From contig CAVTIA010000003.1 in the NCBI GenBank assembly GCA_963734635.1, positions 868,001-932,000 of the forward strand: DNA of 64,000 nt, given 5' to 3'. The number at the start of each line of letters is the position of its first letter. Position 1 is the first letter of the stretch. The DNA is from DATCJA01 sp963734635. GTDB lineage: Bacteria; Acidobacteriota; Vicinamibacteria; Vicinamibacterales; UBA2999. The notes beneath the pieces are model-generated. The model ran no database searches and was not told where the DNA came from. It saw only the letters and a list, made by a program, of their open reading frames with translations. The translations under genes were made by a program, and so were the position numbers. This document shows, in pieces, positions 44,269-54,148 of this stretch.

Positions 44269-44346
44269 AGCTTCTTCAATAGCTGAATCTGCCCGGCGTG
44301 ATACAGGTCGTGCGCGGCGACGCCCGACAGGACTTCCGCGTTCACG
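44259..44346 (-). pseudogene. Remnant of a DinB-family protein (C-terminal 28 codons)
   Basis: Just downstream of trxB on the minus strand, a GTG-initiated frame reads NAEVLSGVAAHDLYHAGQIQ and LLKKLQK. This is the C-terminal helix of DinB/YfiT four-helix metal proteins, with the conserved HxxxHxGQ (third metal ligand). The rest of the gene is absent, and the 3' end overlaps the barrel gene. It looks like the tail of a deleted gene. Confidence 0.5.
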
Positions 44347-45310
44347 TTACACGGTAACCTGCTGCGTTTCGTTCAGGTGCTGCGGAACGTCATCCAGATA
44401 GCGCTCGGCGTCGATGGCAGCCATGCACCCCGACCCTGCAGCAGTGACGGCCTGGCGGTATATGTGGTCCTGCACGTCGCCCGCGGCAAAAACGCCGGGC
44501 ACGCTCGTGTGGGTTCCATCGTGCGTCACGATATACCCGTTCGTGTCCAACTCGAGCTGGCCCCTGAATAGCGAAGTATTCGGCGTGTGACCAATCGCGA
44601 TGAACACGCCGTCGAGCGGCAGGCTCCTGAGCTGTCCCGTCTTTACGTTGCGGACGACGATGCCAGTGACTTCCCCTTTTTCGACGTCGCTGATGTCGGC
44701 AATTTCCGAATCCCAGACGAATTCGATTTTCGGGTTGGCCAATGCCTTGTCCTGCATGATCTTCGACGCCCGGAGCGTGTCGCGTCGATGAACGACCGTG
44801 ACCTTTGACGCAAACCGTGTGAGGTATATCGCCTCTTCCATCGCAGAATCGCCGCCACCGACCACCGCGATAGGCCGGCCGCGAAAGAAATACCCGTCGC
44901 AGGTCGCGCACGTGGAGACGCCGTGGCCCGACAGCTTTCGATCGGCGCCGATTTCCAGCCAGCGCGCCGAGGCGCCCGTGGCGATGATGAGCGCATCGGT
45001 CGTGATTGGATTGCCATCGTTCAGCGCAATCGTGAATGGACGATTGCGCAGATCAACCGACATGACGTTGCCTGTGAGCACGTCCGTGCCGAATCGCTCT
45101 CGCCTGCGCCCGCATCTCGACCATAAGATCGGGCCCCATGATGCCGTCGCGGAACCCCGGCCAGTTCTCCACCATCGTCGTCAGCATCAGCTGCCCGCCG
45201 GCCTCGAGTCCCTCGATAAGGAGAGGTTTGAGATTGGCGCGCGCCGTATACAACGCGGCGGTCAATCCGGCGGGACCAGACCCAATGATCGCAACCCTTC
45301 GATCAGCCAT
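44347..45310 (-). CDS. trxB: Thioredoxin reductase, one frameshift
   Basis: The flavoenzyme reduces thioredoxin with NADPH. From the ATG at 45310 the N-terminal FAD site reads VAIIGSGPAGLTAALYTARA and GGQLMLTTMVENWPGF. Near 45080 the frame shifts. The second part has the redox pair Cys-Ala-Thr-Cys (STCATCDGYFFRG), the NADPH site IAVVGGGDSAMEEAIYL and the FAD-binding GVFAAGDVQDHIYRQAVTAA. Total length fits 320 aa. It lies directly downstream of trxA in the same direction. Confidence 0.9.
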
Positions 45311-45333
45311 TGCTCCAGCCCGTGTCACCCGCG

Positions 45334-45657
45334 TCAGAGGTGCTTGTCGATCATTTTCGCGATGTCTTCCTTCGGTGCCAGACCGACGAGCGTATCCGCG
45401 AGCTGTCCGTTCTTGAACAACAGGAGTGTCGGAATACCGCGAATCATGAACCGACCCGGCACGTTCGGGTTTTCGTCGACGTTTAGCTTTCCAACCGTCG
45501 CGCGCCCGTCATACTGGCCGGCGAGCTCCTCCACGATGGGCGCGATGCGCCGACAGGGTCCACACCATTCGGCCCAGAAGTCCACCAGCACGACACCAGC
45601 CTGGATTTCCTGCTCGAAGTTGCTATCAGTCAACGTTTTCAATTTGTCGGATGCCAT
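45334..45657 (-). CDS. trxA: Thioredoxin
   Basis: The 107-aa protein has the active site FWAEWCGPCRRIAPIVEEL and the cis-proline region IRGIPTLLLFKNGQ. The ATG at 45657 is chosen because homology starts at MASDKLKTLTDSNFEQEI. The open frame upstream belongs to the preceding glgA locus. It is followed 23 bases later by trxB, forming a thioredoxin-reductase pair. Confidence 0.93.
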   Translation of the reverse strand: MASDKLKTLTDSNFEQEIQAGVVLVDFWAEWCGPCRRIAPIVEELAGQYDGRATVGKLNVDENPNVPGRFMIRGIPTLLLFKNGQLADTLVGLAPKEDIAKMIDKHL

Positions 45658-45706
45658 CTCATTCTCTCTCTGGTCCGTTTCAGGGTCCCCGCCAGGCGGA
45701 CCCGGG

Positions 45707-47163
45707 CTATATCCCAATTGTCGCGCGTTCATAGGCGGATACGTACTTCCGGGCCGAGCGCGTCCCACGAAAAGTCCTGCCCCATCCCAGCCACTTGAAG
45801 ACGACGCCAGACCGGCCGGTTCTGGTAGGACCGCAGCGCACTCCGCAGCGTCTGCAGCAGTGCGAAGGCCGAATACGGCTCGAACGTGAAACCGGTGCCG
45901 ATCGCCGGTCGCTGCGTCGAAATTGCGAACGGTGTCGTACAGGCCACCGGTCGCGCGCACCACCGGTACCGTGCCGTAGCGAAGGCTGTACATCTGGTTG
46001 AGGCCGCACGGCTCAAACCGTGACGGCATCAGGAACAAGTCCGCACCCGCTTCGATACGATGTGCAAGAGCCTCGTCAAACCCGATCCGTGCGCCGATCC
46101 GATCCGGATAACGGTGCGCGAGAATCCTCCACAATCCTCGTATCGCGTTCTCCCGTGCCCAGGAGGACGAACGACGCGTCAAGCGACGGGAGTTTCTCGC
46201 GATCTCCGCCACGAGATCGTGCCCCTTCTGATCGACGAGCCGCGAAATCATCGCCACGAGCGGCCGCTGACGGACTTCGTCCTCCGTCGGCAATCCAAAC
46301 GTCTCGAGCACGAGGCGTTTCGCCGCGTCCTTTCCTTCCAGGTGTGTGGCGTCGTACGGCACGGGCAGGTATCGGGTCGCGACAGGGATCCCATTGATCG
46401 TAATCGATCCCGTTCAGGATTCCGATCAGGTCGCCGGCGCGACTGCCGTGAGAATCGCCGTCGAAGCCCAAACCCGAACGCCGGCGTCTGGATTTCCTTG
46501 GCGTACCGGGGGCTGACAGTCGTGATGAGCCTGCTGAACACGATGCCGGCCTTGAGAAGACTAATCGCGCCCCCAGTATTCGAGGGCGTCAACGTGCATC
46601 AGGTCCGGACCAAGGCCCGAGACGAGGCAGCCCAGCCGGGATCGAATACTCCCTGGTACGCCAGGTTGTGAATCGTGAAGACTGCTGCAGCGTGACGAAA
46701 GACGTCGTTGCCCCGAACATCGCGCGCAAGCAGCACAGGCGCGAGGCCCGCCTGCCAATCGTGCGCGTGTACGACATCGTAAGTCTCCCCAGATGATGCG
46801 GCCCATTCGAGCGCAGCTCGATTCAGGAACGCGAATCGAGCGGGATTGTCCGGGTAGTCGTCGTTGCCGATCCCGTACAGCTGCGCCCGATCGAAGTACT
46901 CGGGGCGGTCGATGAACACGAATCGCACGCCTCGATCGTCGGTGGTGTATACGTCCGCATCGACGAGTCGACCGTCGAGAGGCACGGTAACGCGACCGGC
47001 AGCGGTCACCGGCGGCGATGCCGCGGTATCGTGGAATGACGACGTCGACGCGATGGCCGAGGTTCGTCAAGGCGCGCGGAAGCGCGCCAACGACGTCGGC
47101 GAGGCCGCCCGTTTTGGCAAACGGGACGCACTCGGACGCAATCATCAGAACCCGCATTCGCAA
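45707..47163 (-). pseudogene. glgA: Glycogen synthase (GT5), broken by at least five frameshifts
   Basis: Pieces in all three frames follow glycogen synthase order: MIASECVPFAKTGGLADVVG (ADP-glucose site), VVHAHDWQAGLAPVLL, VFTIHNLAYQGVFDP, LEYWGRISLLKAGIVFS, LITTVSPRYAKEIQTP, GILNGIDYDQWDP, VAMISRLVDQKGHDL, FLMPSRFEPCGLNQMYSLRY and a C-terminal VSAYERA. Total span equals about 485 codons, the normal size. No single frame exceeds a third of the gene. The enzyme would elongate alpha-1,4-glucan from ADP-glucose. Either it is truly decayed or this stretch of consensus is especially poor. Conservation of every motif favours the latter. Confidence 0.75.
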
Positions 47164-47196
47164 CTCAACTTATCATCCGCCTTGATATGATCAGCC

Positions 47197-48088
47197 GTGG
47201 CCGACAGAACGGCTCGACCGTCGCGACCCGGCCGCCTGGAATCGAGAGAGACCGTCGAGCTTCGCGCGCTCAAACAGCGACAACCCGAGCTTGCCGACGC
47301 CGTCGACATGCATCTCGAGCTGCTCGAGGTGCAGCGGCGCATCCAGGCACGCATCCCGCTTCCGTCGCTGGACTTCGCCGAAGCTCGTTCCGATCGAATC
47401 AGGCAGAAGGACGCCCGCTCCTTCGGTTCGAGGATATCCCGCTTGAACTCACCGAATTGCGACTCGCCGTGCAGGCAGACGGCGGATATCCTTGCGCCGG
47501 TTCGGCGCGCTCGACGACTCTGACTTCCAGAGAGTCCAGGCGCTCGGGCGCGATGAATCGCTGTTGTCGGTGCTGGGCGATCTGGTATCGGGCAGCGGTT
47601 GAACGTCACGCAGCGGCCGGGGTGACCCGGGGACCGACTGCGATTACCGGAGCGCGCCGGATACCGGTGCCAATGACGACGTCTTCGCGCTGGCGATGCG
47701 TCCTTTTCTGTCGCGATGTGCGGAGGTGATCCAGCAGCGCCCGGAACTCGGTCTGTGGACGCATCCGCACTGCGCGCTGTGCGGCGGCGAGCCCGACCTC
47801 GCGGTCATCACGCCGACCGCCGAACGCCATCTTATCTGCGGCCGCTGCGGACTGCGCTGGAAGTTCGAGTCGTTGACGTGCCCATTCTGCCGCAACGGCG
47901 ACCGGTCGCGGATCACCTCGTTTGCAACCCCCGACGGGCGCTACCGTGTCTATGCGTGCGATGTGTGTATGCGTTACCTGAAAGCCTATGACGGACGACG
48001 CGCCACGCGCCCGGTGATGCCGGTCGTGGACAGCGTCGCTACGCTGCCGCTCGATGCGGCGGCCATGCAGCGCGGTTATTCGGGCTAA
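47197..48088 (+). CDS. FdhE-like formate dehydrogenase accessory protein, frameshifted
   Basis: The N-terminal part (ALKQRQPELADAVDMHLELL) runs to about 47430. A second frame carries LLRFEDIPLELTELRLAV, and the first frame returns briefly. From 47640 a third frame gives the strong C-terminal part: HPHCALCGGEPDLAVITPTA, HLICGRCGLRWKFESLTCPF, CRNGDRSR, VYACDVCMRYLKAYDGR. Four Cys pairs bind iron or zinc in FdhE, which matures formate dehydrogenase. No formate dehydrogenase gene is in this window. At least two indels are needed. Confidence 0.75.
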
Positions 48089-49349
48089 TTGTTCACGCCC
48101 GCGGCTTCGACGGGCGTTCCGCCGAAGAGATCCTGGGCCTTGCTCGCCAGCCAGTTGAACAGGTGACGCGTCTCCCAGAATCGGCCGGCGTTGGAGCGGG
48201 CGCCGAGCACGACGACCGCGACCTGTTGCCCACCCTGCGGCAGACGCAGCAGCGTCGCCAGGCAGTAACCCGCTTTCCGGATGAATCCGGTCTTGCCGCC
48301 GAGCACGTCGACGTCGCCGTTCATGACGAGCTGATTGGTGCTGTGGATGTTGATCGTGCGCCGGCCGGCGTGCACCGAGTGATGTTGCTTCTGCATGATC
48401 TCGAGCGATCCGTTGATCACTCGCGACGTGCGTGATGAGTCGCGCCATGTCGTACGCCGTCGACACGTTGTCCGACAGAAGGCCGGACGGATCTGAGTAG
48501 TGAGTGTTCGTCAGTCCGAGCTCCGCAGCCTTTTCGTTCATCCGGACGATGAAGCCCTGCGATCCGTAGGGTGAGACACGGGCAAGCGCTCGTGCGGCCG
48601 CGTTGTCGGATGCAATCAGAAGCAGATGCAGGAGGTCACTGTTGGTGACCTTGTAGCCAGCGCGAAGATACGTGGTCGATGCGCGGAGCACGTCGGGCGC
48701 GCTGGATGACGACTTCGCGCGTGAGATCGGGATCGTCTTCGAGGAAGACCGCGGCGGTCATGATCTTCGTGATGCTGGCAATCGACCGCTGATCCTGCGC
48801 GTTCTCCTCCCACAGGACCTTGCCCGTCTCAGGGCTGTAGATGATGGCAGCTTCCGCACGCAGATCGGGGACGGTTACTCCGTTCTCGTCAAGCTTGAAA
48901 CGAGGCTCCTGGGCGTCTCGCAGCGCAAGTGCCGCGGCCGCCCGTCGCGATGTCCGTGTGACCGTGTCGATCGTCGCTCCTGAGTCGCCGTGGCACCAGA
49001 TGCGTAGACCGTCAGCCGTCTGCCAACCCGAATCGAGTTACCCTGCAGACCGTTCCATGATTTCAGCGACGCGACGCTCGTCCCGTAACGGCGAGCGATT
49101 GAGTACAGCGTCTCACCTCGGCGAACGGTGTGGGTAGCTTTCTGCGCCCGCGGCTGACCGGCAGTGGATGTCGATGTTTGATTGATCGTTTCGAGCGAAA
49201 GGGGCGCCTGCGGTTCGCTCGGCCCGCGGGGAATGGCTACCTGAGCATTTGCTGCAGGCAAAGCCCACACCACAAAGGCAGCGACACCGAGCAGTTGAAT
49301 CGGTCTTGTGCACCCGGGCCTTGATCACGAGCAACCCCTTACGCGACAA
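48085..49349 (-). CDS. D-alanyl-D-alanine carboxypeptidase (S11) with N-terminal LysM, frameshifted
   Basis: Assembled from several frames, this is an exported penicillin-binding-type peptidase. The signal peptide is IQLLGVAAFVVWALPAANAQ. A LysM domain THTVRRGETLYSIARRYGTS and NGLQGNSIRVGRRL binds peptidoglycan. The S11 active-site motifs are SITK, SDN (LLIASDNAAARALA) and GGKTGFIRKAG. At least three indels lie near 49310, 48900-48700 and 48430. It trims the terminal D-Ala of stem peptides in the periplasm. A LysM module in front of the S11 domain is less common than plain PBP5/6. Confidence 0.8.
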
Positions 49350-49370
49350 GTTGTTACGGAATGTCTCGGC

Positions 49371-49398
49371 ATTTTAGCAAGAATCCGGTAGGGCGCAA
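49371..49398 (-). promoter_or_regulatory. Promoter of the LysM-carboxypeptidase gene
   Basis: On the minus strand TTGCGC (49393-49398) is followed after 16 bases by TAAAAT (49371-49376), with TGC directly before it as an extended -10. This places transcription start a few bases upstream of the apparent TTG/GTG start region at 49349. Confidence 0.5.
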
Positions 49399-49404
49399 GG
49401 GGTT

Positions 49405-49435
49405 TTGACATGACCGGGGGCTCTAAGGGTAGGCT
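49405..49435 (+). promoter_or_regulatory. Possible promoter of the membrane-protein gene
   Basis: A perfect -35 TTGACA (49405-49410) is followed after 19 bases by TAGGCT (49430-49435). The spacing is long and the -10 weak. It is divergent from the carboxypeptidase promoter. Confidence 0.35.
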
Positions 49436-49461
49436 CTGCATGCCGATGCACGAATTGTCCA

Positions 49462-50073
49462 GTGAGGCTGCGCGTCCACAGCATCCCAGAAGAATGCCAG
49501 ATAGACCATCCCTCTGAAACTTACGCACAGCGCGCATCGCTGCGAACGGCCGAGTTCGCTGCGCTGCGGCGCACCGTGTCCGGCCGCGGGACAGCCAGGA
49601 TGGTGATCATGCCCCTCACCTGCGCGGTGTGGGCGACGCTCGCGATCGTACTTTTTCTGTTCGGTCAGGTTCCTACGACGAGCCTGCTGCCACTGGCAGT
49701 TCTCGTAGGTGGATTCGAGGCAATACACGCGTTGCACGTCGGCGCCGAGCGAATCGGCCGGTACCTGCAGGTCCAGTACGAAGGGAGTGCGGATGGCCCA
49801 CAGTGGGAAACAGCGGCGATGACCGTCGGGCCTGCGCTTCCGGGCGGCGGCGTCGACCCGCTGTTTTCCGTGGTGTTCGTCGGTGCGGCGGCGCTGAACC
49901 TGCTGACTGCACTCGAGCCGCCTCCGCCATGGCCCGAACTTGCTGTCGTCGGCGCCTGTCATGCGACCTTTGTGTTCCGCGTCATCCGTGCGCGGATTGC
50001 CGCCGCACGTCAGCGAGCGGTGGAGCTGGAAAGCTTTCGGGCCCTGCTACTGCGCCAGCGCGATCGCGAGTAG
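49462..50073 (+). CDS. Integral membrane protein, unknown function
   Basis: The GTG-started frame encodes 203 aa with three to four hydrophobic segments: MVIMPLTCAVWATLAIVLFL, TTSLLPLAVLVGGFEAIHAL, PLFSVVFVGAAALNLLTA and ELAVVGACHATFVFRVI. A basic C-terminal helix follows (RARIAAARQRAVELESFRAL). No family is recognised. The first 30 residues look unlike a membrane protein, so the start may be further in or shifted by an indel. Its 3' end overlaps the convergent M20 peptidase gene by 27 bases. Confidence 0.55.
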   Translation: MRLRVHSIPEECQIDHPSETYAQRASLRTAEFAALRRTVSGRGTARMVIMPLTCAVWATLAIVLFLFGQVPTTSLLPLAVLVGGFEAIHALHVGAERIGRYLQVQYEGSADGPQWETAAMTVGPALPGGGVDPLFSVVFVGAAALNLLTALEPPPPWPELAVVGACHATFVFRVIRARIAAARQRAVELESFRALLLRQRDRE

Positions 50074-51295
50074 AACGGCGCGCTGTGTGCCGCGCCAGGA
50101 ATCGGTAGTGTCGAAGGCTTCCTCCACTGTGTGCGAGCCCGTGCCGTTTCCTCCGGCGTCAATCGTGATCGCAGGGATGTTGAGGCTCAGCGGAATGTTT
50201 GCATCGGTCGACCCTTCGGAGAGCTCAACCTTCGCGCCGAGTGCCTGCGTAACCGATACAGCCGCCTGAACGATCGGAGCCGTCGCGGGAATTGCTCCAG
50301 CCGGACGTGCGCCGACGAGCGTTTCGGTCACGGAGATGCGTCCCTTCTGATCCCAGCGGGCGTTTTCCGCAGTAAGCGCCGCAGCAACGGCCACACGAAA
50401 ACGCGACTCCAGCGCGCGAAGTGCCTCCTGGTCGGCCGAGCGCATGTCGACCTCCATCCAGGCGTCGGCCGGAATTGCGTTCACCGACGTCCCGCCACCA
50501 ATACGCCCCACACTGAACGTCGTCTTCGGGTCTGCGGGCGGGCGCGTGTCAGCGAAGCTGGAAATGGCTCTGCCGAGAGCGTGCATGGGATTGGCGATGC
50601 CGAAAGCGCCATAGCTGTGCCCGCCTGGTCCGGAAAACGTCACGCGATACCGCAGGCTGCCGACTGCGATGTGCGTAATACCAAGCCCGGTTCCGTCCAC
50701 GGACACGAACCGATCGACCTGGCCGGCCAGAGTCTCGCCGAACAGCGCCTTGACCCCACGGAGGTCGCCGAGTCCCTCTTCGCCAACCGTGCCGACGAAC
50801 GTAATCGTGCCGTTGGTTTCAACGTTTGCCTGATTCAGCGCACGGATGACCGCCAGCACCACGGCCAGACCGCGGCAGTCGTCGCCTATGCCGGGCCCTC
50901 GCAGAATCGATCCTTCCCGCGTGACCCGAACGTCGGTGTCTTCGGGAAACACCGTGTCGAGGTGAGCACTGAACACCAGGTGCGGCCGGGCTGCCCGGCC
51001 GGGGCGTTCGCCGAGCACGTTACCTGCGCTGTCGATCCGTACGTTTCTCAAGCCGGCGGCGCGAAAAGCGTCGGCGTACGCGGCGGCGCGAGCCGCCTCC
51101 TTGAACGGGGGTGCGGGAATCTCACAGAGACGCACCTGTTCGTCGATCGTCGCGGTCTCGGTGGCCCGCGCCATGTCGAGGGCGCCGCGAACCGCGGGCT
51201 CACGCCAGGAGACGGGCTCCCACATCGGCGTCCATCTGGGCGGTTACGGATGTCGTCGAGAGAACAGCAATCGCGATCGCACAGAGCGGACGCAT
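50047..51295 (-). CDS. Exported M20-family metallopeptidase, one frameshift after the signal peptide
   Basis: The signal peptide MRPLCAIAIAVLSTTSVTAQ starts at the ATG at 51295. Near 51225 the frame shifts to EPVSWREPAVRGALDMARAT and the full catalytic domain. Metal and active-site motifs are VFSAHLDTVFPED, GPGIGDDCRGLA, VGTVGEEGLGD and SVDGTG. The dimerisation domain has SGPGGHSYGAFGIANP and the C-terminal His is in GTGSHTVEE. It removes N-terminal residues or acts as a di/tripeptidase in the periplasm. Without the shift the protein would lack export. Confidence 0.85.
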
Positions 51296-51528
51296 CGTCC
51301 CCGAGACTCTAACATCCAATCGGTTGAAGCAGATCCACCGAGTCGGTGGGGCGACACCAGGTGCGGCGCGCCGACCACATGGCGAAGTGGAATCCGGAAA
51401 GCGCCGATAGTTCATTTCGGGCGGTTTCATCGTTAATCCGAGTGATCCGGGTAATCGACGCTCGTGACGATCGGCAGCTATCTCAGCGGTACGGAACTTG
51501 CTCGCCCCGGCGACTGGAGGACACGGCT
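51296..51528. other. Intergenic region without visible gene
   Basis: Upstream region of the divergent M20 peptidase and the 51529 gene. I see no consensus promoter, hairpin or RNA gene here apart from the GGAGGA ribosome-binding site at its right edge. Confidence 0.3.
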
Positions 51529-51735
51529 ATGAGTCTCGTGCGGCTCCTCGGATTTCGGACGCTGACCTGCGGGTGCGTCGTTGGCCGCTATCGCGAAGTG
51601 GCGACCAGTCGCGAAGTGGCCTACGTCGAAGAAAAGGGCACCGGCTGCGATCTTCACAGCCATCGCCGGAACCACACCATCGCACAGGATCGCGTCGCGA
51701 CTCCGTCGGCTCCCTTCGCCATCAAAGCTTCCTGA
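51529..51735 (+). CDS. Small Cys/His-rich conserved protein, 68 aa
   Basis: The ATG at 51529 follows GGAGGA. The product begins MSLVRLLGFRTLTCGCVVGR and continues YREVATSREVAYVEEKGTGC with DLHSHRRNHT. The CGC pair, the later Cys and the HxHRRNH cluster could bind a metal. The pattern R-x-L-G-x-x-T-L-x-C-G-C-V-x-G-R-Y looks conserved rather than random. I know no function. Confidence 0.55.
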   Translation: MSLVRLLGFRTLTCGCVVGRYREVATSREVAYVEEKGTGCDLHSHRRNHTIAQDRVATPSAPFAIKAS

Positions 51736-51936
51736 CCGCACGGCGGCCTGTACCCTACGCGGTACAATCGCCGTCGTGTTTCCGATCCCGGCACCTCGCG
51801 TTTCAATTTTCAACAGCGTTGTCTGGCGCGAGCCACAGATCCACTCCGACGTAACGTCGGCGCGACTCGGCCGCTCCTGACCTGCGCCCATTGACTTACA
51901 CGTTTCTGCTCACGTGCCCGCGAGGCGGTCAGGCGC

Positions 51937-52857
51937 ATGGATCTACGGCAGCTTGAAATCATCCGTGCGATCGCGGACAGCGGCTCGTTTACCGCGGCCG
52001 GCGAGAAGCTGCACGTTTCACAATCGGCGATCAGTCGCCAGGTGCTGCTCCTCGAAGCGGAGCTGGGTGAACCCGTCTTCCACCGTATCGGCCGCCGCAT
52101 CCGGATTACGCCCGCGGGAGAAGCGCTGCTCCGGCTCAGCCACCGCGTCTTTCAAGATCTGCAGGACACAGTATCCGCAATCAGCGACACGCGGGAGTCG
52201 CTGCGTGGCACGATCCGTCTCGTCGGTGGGATGACTGTATGCCTGTACGTATTTCCCTCGCTGCTCGCGGAAGTCCGGCGCACACACCCCAACCTCGACC
52301 TGAAGGTCACCGTCGGTAGCGGTGAACGGTCTATTGCGCTCCTGCGATTGGGTGCGGCCGACTTGGGACTCGTGACGCTGCCAGTGGAGACAGCCGACTT
52401 CGAATCGGTGCCGGTACTCGAGGAAGAGCTGCTGCTCATCACTTATCCAGCGCATCCTCTTGCGAGGAAGCGGACCATCCGGTCAGCAGATCTGATGCGT
52501 CAGCCGTTCATTCTGTTCGAAACGGGTTCCATCACGAGGCGTCTGGTCGAGGAGTTTCTGACACGCGAACGCATCGAGCCGGAGATTGTGATGGAAACCG
52601 AGAACGTCGAGATCATCAAGGCGATGGTACGGAACGGAGTGGGTATCAGCATCGTTCCCTGGCAGGCAGCATCCGCCGACGTGCAGACCAAGCAGCTGCA
52701 CTGCAGCCGGATTGCCGACCATGCGCTGGACCGGCAGACAGGGTGGCTTTATCCAAAGATGCGGCGGCTGCCGCGCGCGGTGTCAGAAGTAATGCGCGTG
52801 TTCGAGCAGATCCGTCCGAAGTTCCAGGCGCTGGCTCGCGCGCCGAAGAACTACTGA
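51937..52857 (+). CDS. LysR-family transcriptional regulator
   Basis: The 306-aa protein has the LysR winged helix at residues 1-60 (DLRQLEIIRAIADSGSFTAA, SQSAISRQVLLLEAELGEPV) and a substrate-binding domain from about residue 90 (GTIRLVGGMTVCLYVFPSLL, EEELLLITYPAHPLARKRTI, AMVRNGVGISIVPWQAA). LysR proteins usually control a divergent neighbour. The nearest divergent gene is the M20 peptidase beyond the small Cys/His gene, so the target is uncertain. Intact. Confidence 0.92.
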   Translation: MDLRQLEIIRAIADSGSFTAAGEKLHVSQSAISRQVLLLEAELGEPVFHRIGRRIRITPAGEALLRLSHRVFQDLQDTVSAISDTRESLRGTIRLVGGMTVCLYVFPSLLAEVRRTHPNLDLKVTVGSGERSIALLRLGAADLGLVTLPVETADFESVPVLEEELLLITYPAHPLARKRTIRSADLMRQPFILFETGSITRRLVEEFLTRERIEPEIVMETENVEIIKAMVRNGVGISIVPWQAASADVQTKQLHCSRIADHALDRQTGWLYPKMRRLPRAVSEVMRVFEQIRPKFQALARAPKNY

Positions 52858-54110
52858 CTGGGCGGTCGCAGGGTGTACGACGTGCGAGACCATACCTGCA
52901 CACCGTTTCGCCTGGTTTTCACTTCGATTCGACGCGTTCGCTTCAACGGGTCCGGATTGTTCGAGTAGTAGCCGAGCACGTAATAGTCGCTCGTCTCGTT
53001 ATCGATCCTCTTCAACGCGCGGTCGAAGTCGTTCTGATTGACCACGGCGATGCCGCCCGTCTGCTCGGCGAGCACACGGAGACTGTCCTGGGTCTCACGA
53101 ATGTGTTCCTGCCATTCGGCGGTTTCCACCTGCTGATCGAGATCCGGCCCGGCTACCAGGCCGCGCGGGTCAATCGTATAGAAGGTGGCGTTCGCGCGGT
53201 TGGCGGCGCGGGTGAGCTCCGCCAGCTCCCGCACGAGGTCGGCTTCGGCAAACTGCTGTCCCTGAAATCGCTGGTCCGTGAACGGATCGATACTCCCGGC
53301 GGAATCGCCGAACATCTCCGACTGGTACTTCAAGCGTGATGTCGCGAAGGGATTGAAGTCGTAGCCGCTGCTGATATAGAGCACGGCCTTCCGGCGATTG
53401 CGCAGGCTCTCGAGATTTCGCATGAGCTGATACGCGGTGGAGAACGCCACATGAGCGCGGTAGCGCAGTTCGGGATGGCCTTGTGAGCTTTGTGCGGTCT
53501 TGATGATGTCTTCAGGCCGGAGGCCGCTCCCTGCCACCCGCTTGATAGACGACTCGAGGACCTGCCGATCGTAGGTGAGCTGCTCGGAGATCGAGGACGT
53601 CCCGGTCGACACGATCCCGAACATGTCGCCGTCGTGAATCAGGTTGCGCAGCATGCGTGTCATGAGATCGCGCGTGCGCGGCGTCATGCGGAAATCAAGG
53701 TGCAGGTCGTCGATGAAAATCAGAAACACACGTCCGGCGGCGTCGTTCGTCGGCCGCGCGGCCGGAAGGACGATGCCTTCCTGGACGGGGGCGGGCGGAG
53801 GCGACTGCACGTTGAAGACACGGCCGCCATGTGTGAGGACCAGCGACACGATCTCCTGTCTCACGCCGTCCTCGTAAACCTCGAACTCGTCCGTTTTCAA
53901 ATCGGAAATAAACTGGCCCTGCCCGTCGCGAGCAATGACGTCCGTGGTCACGAGGTCGACTTGTACACGGAACGTTGGCTGCTGGCCCGCCGGCTGCTGT
54001 CCTGCGGGTTGCTGCGCAGAGGGTTGCTGCGCATTTTGCGGCGCGGCGGCCCCAGCGATCGAGGCGAGCATGAACGCCGGAAGCGTCAGCCATTTAGCGG
54101 TGTTTCGCAT
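52851..54110 (-). CDS. Secreted VWA-domain protein (VWFA-related acidobacterial type)
   Basis: The 419-aa protein has a signal peptide (WLTLPAFMLASIAGAAAPQ) and a short Gln/Pro repeat (QQPAGQQPAGQQP). Next comes the domain typical of the acidobacterial VWFA-related family: FRVQVDLVTTDVIARDGQGQ, FISDLKTDEFEVYEDGVRQE, VFLIFIDDLHLDFRMTPRTR, KAVLYISSGYDFNP, ANATFYTIDPRGL and DYYVLGYYSNNPDPLKRTRR. A DxSxS-like MIDAS motif is degenerate (DDLHL). It is probably a secreted adhesion or carbohydrate-contact protein. Its family membership is the best single hint of the host phylum. Confidence 0.88.
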   Translation of the reverse strand: MRNTAKWLTLPAFMLASIAGAAAPQNAQQPSAQQPAGQQPAGQQPTFRVQVDLVTTDVIARDGQGQFISDLKTDEFEVYEDGVRQEIVSLVLTHGGRVFNVQSPPPAPVQEGIVLPAARPTNDAAGRVFLIFIDDLHLDFRMTPRTRDLMTRMLRNLIHDGDMFGIVSTGTSSISEQLTYDRQVLESSIKRVAGSGLRPEDIIKTAQSSQGHPELRYRAHVAFSTAYQLMRNLESLRNRRKAVLYISSGYDFNPFATSRLKYQSEMFGDSAGSIDPFTDQRFQGQQFAEADLVRELAELTRAANRANATFYTIDPRGLVAGPDLDQQVETAEWQEHIRETQDSLRVLAEQTGGIAVVNQNDFDRALKRIDNETSDYYVLGYYSNNPDPLKRTRRIEVKTRRNGVQVWSRTSYTLRPPSQ

Positions 54111-54148
54111 AGGGCGGATTATAGCAGGCGGGCTAAGATAGCTGCCCG

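Noticed and set aside
44347..45310. Programmed frameshift in trxB
   Set aside because: No slippery heptamer or pseudoknot seen, and many unrelated genes share the same type of break. Consensus error is simpler.
50131..51312. Plus-strand open frame of 393 codons
   Set aside because: Antisense shadow of the M20 peptidase.
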